NCBI RefSeq assembly: GCF_019278565.1
Contig: NZ_CP058988.1
Span: 4,030,001 to 4,094,000 of the forward strand
Reading direction: 5' to 3'
Length of the DNA stretch: 64,000 nucleotides
DNA from: Cellulophaga sp. HaHa_2_95
Lineage (GTDB): Bacteria; Bacteroidota; Bacteroidia; Flavobacteriales; Flavobacteriaceae
In this document: positions 59,831-64,000 of the stretch, piece by piece
Layout: every line of letters starts with the position of its first letter
Position numbering within the stretch: the stretch's first letter is position 1
The notes under the pieces: model-generated
Told to the model about the DNA's origin: nothing
The model's input: only the letters and a program-made list of their open reading frames with translations
Database searches by the model: none
Position numbers and translations under genes: made by a program

Positions 59831-62377
59831 TTATGCTGAATTACGACTCGCATTAATATTACCATAAAGTGAACGCGTTACTATCTTTTCATACAATTCT
59901 TTCATTGGAGAATCTTCTCCAATTTTCTGTAAAGCATACTGCTGAATAACCAGTAACGGTAATACGATATTCTCACGTATTTTAATAGATTCTCTTGAAA
60001 GTGCTTCTTGCTCCATAAGAATTTCCATTCCCGAAATTTCTAAAAGCATTTCTTTAGATAAGTCATACTCATTTTTCAAAATTATCCAGAAATCGCCATA
60101 CTCTTCATCATCTCTCATGTAGGCTGTTAATTCAAAATAACATTTAGATAAAGCCATCATACTATTAGACATTAAAGCTCTAAAAACAGGTACCTTTTCA
60201 TACAAGTTTTTCACCTCCTCCATTTTACCTTTGTCTTTCATGGTTTTAATAGCAGTCCCTAAACCAAAATATCCTGGAACGTTTTGCTTTAACTGACTCC
60301 ATGAACCTACAAAAGAAATTGCTCTAAGATCCGAAAGCTCTAATTTTGCTTTATTACCACGTTTCCCTGGTCTACTCCCAATATTAGCTTTAGTATAATA
60401 TTTAAGCGTACTCATATTCTCTAAGTACGGCATAAATTTATCATGATGCTTCAGCGCATCATACTTCTCAAAACTCAATTCAGAAAGTTGCTCTATTAAC
60501 GTTCTTTGATTTTCAGTAATGACATTTTCATCACCATAAAAACTATTAGACAAACCTGCTGTTAAAAGCTGCTCGCAATTATAAACAAACTGTTCTTTAG
60601 TACCATAGGTACTGGTAATAGTTTGTCCTTGTATCGTTAATTGTATTTCATTATTAGCAATGTCTTTAGTCTGCGCTGCATAAAAACGATGTGTTTTTCC
60701 TCCTCCACGTGCTGGTGGGCCACCACGACCATCAAAGAATATTGCTTTGATATTATTCTTAGCACAAACACCAGACAAACTTTCTTTAGTTTTTAAGATA
60801 GACCAGTTGGCTTTTAAATAGCCCCCATCTTTAGTTCCATCAGAAAAACCTAACATCATCGTTTGTTTTTCTGAACGCTGCCTTACGTGTGCCATATACT
60901 CTGGCATATCAAACAACTGTTGCATGATAGCTTCAGAATCTTCCATACCTTTCATGGTTTCAAAAAGCGGAACAATATCAAAAGATATTTCTTTCGCATT
61001 CCAACCACACCATCTAAACAATGCAAATACAAATAACACAGAAAATATATCTTCAGAATTACTTATAATATATCGGTTACACCCTTCTTCTCCATTCTTT
61101 TCTTGAATAGATTTTAGTTGTAAAATATTCTTAATTGTTTCTTGAGTAATTTCCTCATTGTAATCGAAGACCTTTAAACTAAGCTTTTCATTCAATAGAA
61201 TATCAATTAATTCTTTTTCTGAAAGCTCATCTAAACGCTCTTTAATTAAACCATTTCTAGTTAAGATTTCTGTAATTACGGTGACATGCATGCTATGATC
61301 TTGACGAATATCAAGGGTAGCAAAATGCGTTTTAAAGATTTTTACTTTATCAATGAAATAATCTAATTCTTCTAAATATAAAGAATGATATCTTTCTACT
61401 AACACCGCTCTTATTTGCGTAAGCGGTCCTATAATGTCCTGATAACCAACCTGCTTTTCCGGGTTAAACATTGCCGTATACAAATTAGCTCTAAGCTTGT
61501 TTATATCTTCTTGAAGTCCGCTAAACGTAAGTTTCTGCTGTAGTTTCTTCAAATCGTTATAGTAACATTTCATCAACGTTACGCGCAATTCATCTGCCAC
61601 ATCATTGGTAATTTCTGCTGTAACAAATGGATTACCATCACGATCACCCCCAGGCCAGAACCCTAGTTTCATGATATTGTAATTCTCAAACTCAGCGTTA
61701 TTTATATTACTTTTTAAATAAGCGTATAGCTCCCCTACAGCATCATAATATACGTTACGTAAAATGTAAATAATATTTTTGGCTTCATCTAAAGGTGTTG
61801 GCTTCTTTGAGTTAATTAAAGACGTAAGCCCTAACTGCTGTAAGGTAACATCTATATCATCTATTTTATCTCCTAAAATAAGAGTTCTTAATTCTGCAAT
61901 AATATCTAAAACTGCTGGAGTATAAAACTGTGTTGGGTGTGCCGTTAATACTAAACGTGCACTAAAATTAGACAGATGGTCCGATATTTTATCCCAGCTT
62001 TTATTCTTATCTACAAGTTCAAAATAATCTTTAATCGCTAAATTATTGCTATGCTTATATATTTTTGGAAACGCAGCATCTTCTACACTATCATATAAAA
62101 CCACTTGACGTTCTACATACTGAATAATGCGAAACATAAAATCAATACGCTCTTTCTCTGAATCTATGGCCATAAAATTCTCAAAGAAAGCTTCTAAAAT
62201 TTCTTTAGGATTTTGTCCTGATTTTAATCCCTTTTGACATTGGTCTAACATCAACGGAATAACCATACCCACATTTTCTATATTTCGGTATGGTAAGTTT
62301 AAAAACAAACTGTTGTAAACATTAAACTTATTGTTTACCGACTTCTTAAATTCTTCTAACCGCTGTACTTGTTTCAT
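59831..62377 (-). CDS. ppc: Phosphoenolpyruvate carboxylase
   Basis: 848 residues, slightly shorter than the E. coli enzyme. It converts PEP and bicarbonate to oxaloacetate. The catalytic motifs are VLTAHPTQF near 146, FWPGGDRDGNPFVTAE near 240, LGFSDGTKDGGYLKANW near 511, FFDGRGGPPARGGGKTH near 547 and IGSRPGKRG near 671. The C-terminus ends NINASRNSA rather than the NTG of many homologues, a variant of the usual terminal motif. It lies just downstream of a pyruvate carboxylase gene with a terminator between, so the two anaplerotic genes are adjacent but separate units. Confidence 0.95.
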   Translation of the reverse strand: MKQVQRLEEFKKSVNNKFNVYNSLFLNLPYRNIENVGMVIPLMLDQCQKGLKSGQNPKEILEAFFENFMAIDSEKERIDFMFRIIQYVERQVVLYDSVEDAAFPKIYKHSNNLAIKDYFELVDKNKSWDKISDHLSNFSARLVLTAHPTQFYTPAVLDIIAELRTLILGDKIDDIDVTLQQLGLTSLINSKKPTPLDEAKNIIYILRNVYYDAVGELYAYLKSNINNAEFENYNIMKLGFWPGGDRDGNPFVTAEITNDVADELRVTLMKCYYNDLKKLQQKLTFSGLQEDINKLRANLYTAMFNPEKQVGYQDIIGPLTQIRAVLVERYHSLYLEELDYFIDKVKIFKTHFATLDIRQDHSMHVTVITEILTRNGLIKERLDELSEKELIDILLNEKLSLKVFDYNEEITQETIKNILQLKSIQEKNGEEGCNRYIISNSEDIFSVLFVFALFRWCGWNAKEISFDIVPLFETMKGMEDSEAIMQQLFDMPEYMAHVRQRSEKQTMMLGFSDGTKDGGYLKANWSILKTKESLSGVCAKNNIKAIFFDGRGGPPARGGGKTHRFYAAQTKDIANNEIQLTIQGQTITSTYGTKEQFVYNCEQLLTAGLSNSFYGDENVITENQRTLIEQLSELSFEKYDALKHHDKFMPYLENMSTLKYYTKANIGSRPGKRGNKAKLELSDLRAISFVGSWSQLKQNVPGYFGLGTAIKTMKDKGKMEEVKNLYEKVPVFRALMSNSMMALSKCYFELTAYMRDDEEYGDFWIILKNEYDLSKEMLLEISGMEILMEQEALSRESIKIRENIVLPLLVIQQYALQKIGEDSPMKELYEKIVTRSLYGNINASRNSA

Positions 62378-62458
62378 ATTTTATAGCTAACTAAACGTAA
62401 AATTCTTCTTGTTCTATAGTTGAAATCTGATAGTATACCTAGACGTCAGACTCAAAAA

Positions 62459-62487
62459 TTCCCTTTAGCTAAAGTAGCTAAAGGGAA
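62459..62487 (-). terminator. Terminator after pyruvate carboxylase
   Basis: A perfect 13-bp stem (TTCCCTTTAGCTA at 62459-62471, TAGCTAAAGGGAA at 62475-62487) with loop AAG is followed on the minus strand by TTTTT. It is 21 bases past the stop of the gene. Confidence 0.92.
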
Positions 62488-62508
62488 GTATACTTTTTAC
62501 TTAATTTT

Positions 62509-64000
62509 TTATTTTAACGTTACTACCAAATCCTCAGAATTAACCAATGAACCTCCTGATAAATGAACGCTTTCTACCACGCCTTCCTCTGTTGCAGTAA
62601 CCGTCGTTTCCATTTTCATGGCTTCGATGACAAACAAAGGTTGGTTTCGTTTTATTTCTTGTCCTTTCTTCACCAAAACAGTAGATAATAAACCTTGCAA
62701 AGGTGCACCAATTTGCTTGTCATTAGCCCCATCTGCCTTGGTATTTTCTATTTTAGTAACTTTCACGGCGGTATCTTTAATGACTACATTACGCAATTGC
62801 CCATTTACTTTAAAATAGATGCTTACATTCCCCGATTCATCTGGCTCACCCTTTAACATTAATGAGATAAGGACATTCTTACCACGATCTAACTCTACCA
62901 TAATCTCTTCTCCTATTTCCATACCGTAGAAGAAATTTTTAGTAGGTATATTCATTACATTACCATATTTTACGTGGTTATTGTAGGCATCTGTAAATAC
63001 CTTTGGATACAATTTGTAAGATAAGAAATCTGTAATTTCAAGCGCCCTACCCATGCCTTTATTGAACTTTCGTTTAAAGGACTTGAATTCCTTGTCAAAA
63101 TCTATAGGTTCTAAATGCGCATTAGGTCTTTCGGTATATGGAATTTCATCTTTCAGAATAATTTTCTGTAATGCTTTTGGGAAACCTCCGACAGGTTGTC
63201 CTAAGTCTCCTCTAAAGAAACTTTTTACAGATTCAGGAAATGAAATATCCTCTCCTTTCGTCAATACATCATCTACCGTTAGACTATTACTAATCATATA
63301 TTGCGCCATATCACCCACTACTTTAGAGCTAGGCGTTACTTTGATAACATCGCCAAAGAGTTGGTTAACTTCTCCGTACATTTTAGTAATCTCTGGGAAT
63401 TTATCTTCCAAACCTAAAGCAATAGCTTGCCCTTTTAAGTTGGAGTATTGCCCCCCAGGAATTTCATGGTTATACACCTCTCCTGTTCCAGATTTTAATC
63501 CAGATTCAAACGTGTAATAATAATTACGAACCGTTTCCCAGTAATTAGAATACGCCGCTAATTTTGCCGTATTCATGGTATTCGCTCTTTCTGTAAAACG
63601 AAGCATCTCTACTACCGAATTAAAATTGGGCTGTGAAGTTAATCCAGACAAACCTCCTAGAGCTACATCGACCACATCTACACCTGCTTCTATTGCTTTT
63701 AAATACATAGCGGCTTGCGTAGAAGACGTATCATGTGTATGTAAATGAATTGGTATATTAATTTCTGATTTTAGTGCGGAAATTAATTCGTACGCGGCAT
63801 ACGGTTTTAACAAACCGGCCATATCTTTCACTCCCAATATATGAGCACCAGCATTTTCAATATCTTTAGCTAACTGCACATAATATTTCAGATCATATTT
63901 GGTTTTAGAGGCATCTAAAATATCGCCCGTATAACAAATAGACCCTTCTGCTAAACCACCCGTTTTTGTTCGCACATGCTCTATACAAGGCGCAATAGAT
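62509..64000 (-). CDS. pyc: Pyruvate carboxylase, C-terminal part (5' end beyond window)
   Basis: The frame is open to the right edge (upstream codons read SIAPCIEH before VRTKTGG), so only the last ~497 residues are in the window. Carboxyltransferase-domain motifs are clear: GGLAEGSICYTGDI, LGVKDMAGLLKPYAAYELI, IPIHLHTHDTSSTQAAMYL and GVDVVDVALGGLSGLTSQPN. A PYC-OADA domain follows, and the C-terminal biotinyl domain has the biotin lysine in FVIEAMKMETTVTATEEG. The arrangement is that of single-chain pyruvate carboxylase, which makes oxaloacetate from pyruvate; the biotin carboxylase part is expected beyond 64000. Oxaloacetate decarboxylase alpha is less likely without a membrane partner gene here. 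Confidence 0.92.
   Translation of the reverse strand, partial: SIAPCIEHVRTKTGGLAEGSICYTGDILDASKTKYDLKYYVQLAKDIENAGAHILGVKDMAGLLKPYAAYELISALKSEINIPIHLHTHDTSSTQAAMYLKAIEAGVDVVDVALGGLSGLTSQPNFNSVVEMLRFTERANTMNTAKLAAYSNYWETVRNYYYTFESGLKSGTGEVYNHEIPGGQYSNLKGQAIALGLEDKFPEITKMYGEVNQLFGDVIKVTPSSKVVGDMAQYMISNSLTVDDVLTKGEDISFPESVKSFFRGDLGQPVGGFPKALQKIILKDEIPYTERPNAHLEPIDFDKEFKSFKRKFNKGMGRALEITDFLSYKLYPKVFTDAYNNHVKYGNVMNIPTKNFFYGMEIGEEIMVELDRGKNVLISLMLKGEPDESGNVSIYFKVNGQLRNVVIKDTAVKVTKIENTKADGANDKQIGAPLQGLLSTVLVKKGQEIKRNQPLFVIEAMKMETTVTATEEGVVESVHLSGGSLVNSEDLVVTLK

Noticed and set aside
62509..63975. Complete 488-residue gene starting at 63975
   Set aside because: That start is an internal GTG; the frame is open to the window edge and homologous sequence continues, so the gene is truncated by the window.

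Overview
The window is AT-rich bacterial DNA from a member of the Bacteroidota, very probably a marine Flavobacteriaceae species. The evidence is a type IX secretion (T9SS) adhesin with a gliding-type C-terminal domain beside PorP/SprF and OmpA-family genes, several promoters of the TTG-N18/19-TAnnTTTG type, near absence of Shine-Dalgarno sequences (rpsU is the exception), DUF3467 next to rpoC, and the tRNA-tuf-secE-nusG-rplKAJL-rpoBC order of that phylum. The genus cannot be fixed from the sequence.

Layout. (1) 1-19653, minus strand: a surface-protein region. It holds the first >2230 residues of a giant secreted repeat protein that runs off the left edge, a Calx-beta/SdrD-B/beta-helix protein, and an operon of a 1937-residue calcium-binding-type repeat adhesin, a SprF-like outer-membrane protein and a TPR-PD40-OmpA protein. 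(2) 20070-21659, plus: prfC, closed by a bidirectional terminator. (3) 21713-35320, minus: the transcription/translation block DUF3467, rpoC, rpoB, rplL, rplJ, rplA, rplK, nusG, secE, tRNA-Trp, tuf, tRNA-Thr, tRNA-Gly, tRNA-Tyr, tRNA-Thr, with a good promoter in front of the first tRNA. Upstream of that promoter, in the usual place of hpf/raiA, is only what looks like a decayed hpf. (4) 35690-43925, minus: xerC-like recombinase, rpsU (strong SD), acyl-CoA dehydrogenase, HhH protein, AGCS symporter, K+ channel, PspC, DUF2851, rhodanese. (5) 44055-45834, minus: a candidate toxin-immunity pair with a decayed fragment of a second toxin-like gene behind it. (6) 46158-47862, plus: MarR regulator, nitroreductase, YceI. 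(7) 47939-54920, plus: the complete trp operon trpEGDCFBA behind an unannotated trp leader peptide with three Trp codons and an attenuator. (8) 54986-58330, plus: M20 peptidase, a 46-residue small ORF and a tandem-repeat surface lipoprotein. (9) 58327-64000, minus: UDG-like protein, TPR protein, ppc, and the 3' part of a pyruvate carboxylase gene.

How they work together. Regions 1 and 8 build the cell surface. The SprF-like and OmpA-like products are probably the dedicated outer-membrane partners of the TSP3-repeat adhesin. Region 3 is core information processing. Region 7 makes tryptophan from chorismate and appears to be controlled by ribosome-mediated attenuation. Ppc and pyruvate carboxylase both replenish oxaloacetate. 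The points most worth following up are the leaderless-looking trp leader, the hpf remnant, the toxin-immunity locus with its relic, the rpsU Shine-Dalgarno exception, and the giant repeat genes.
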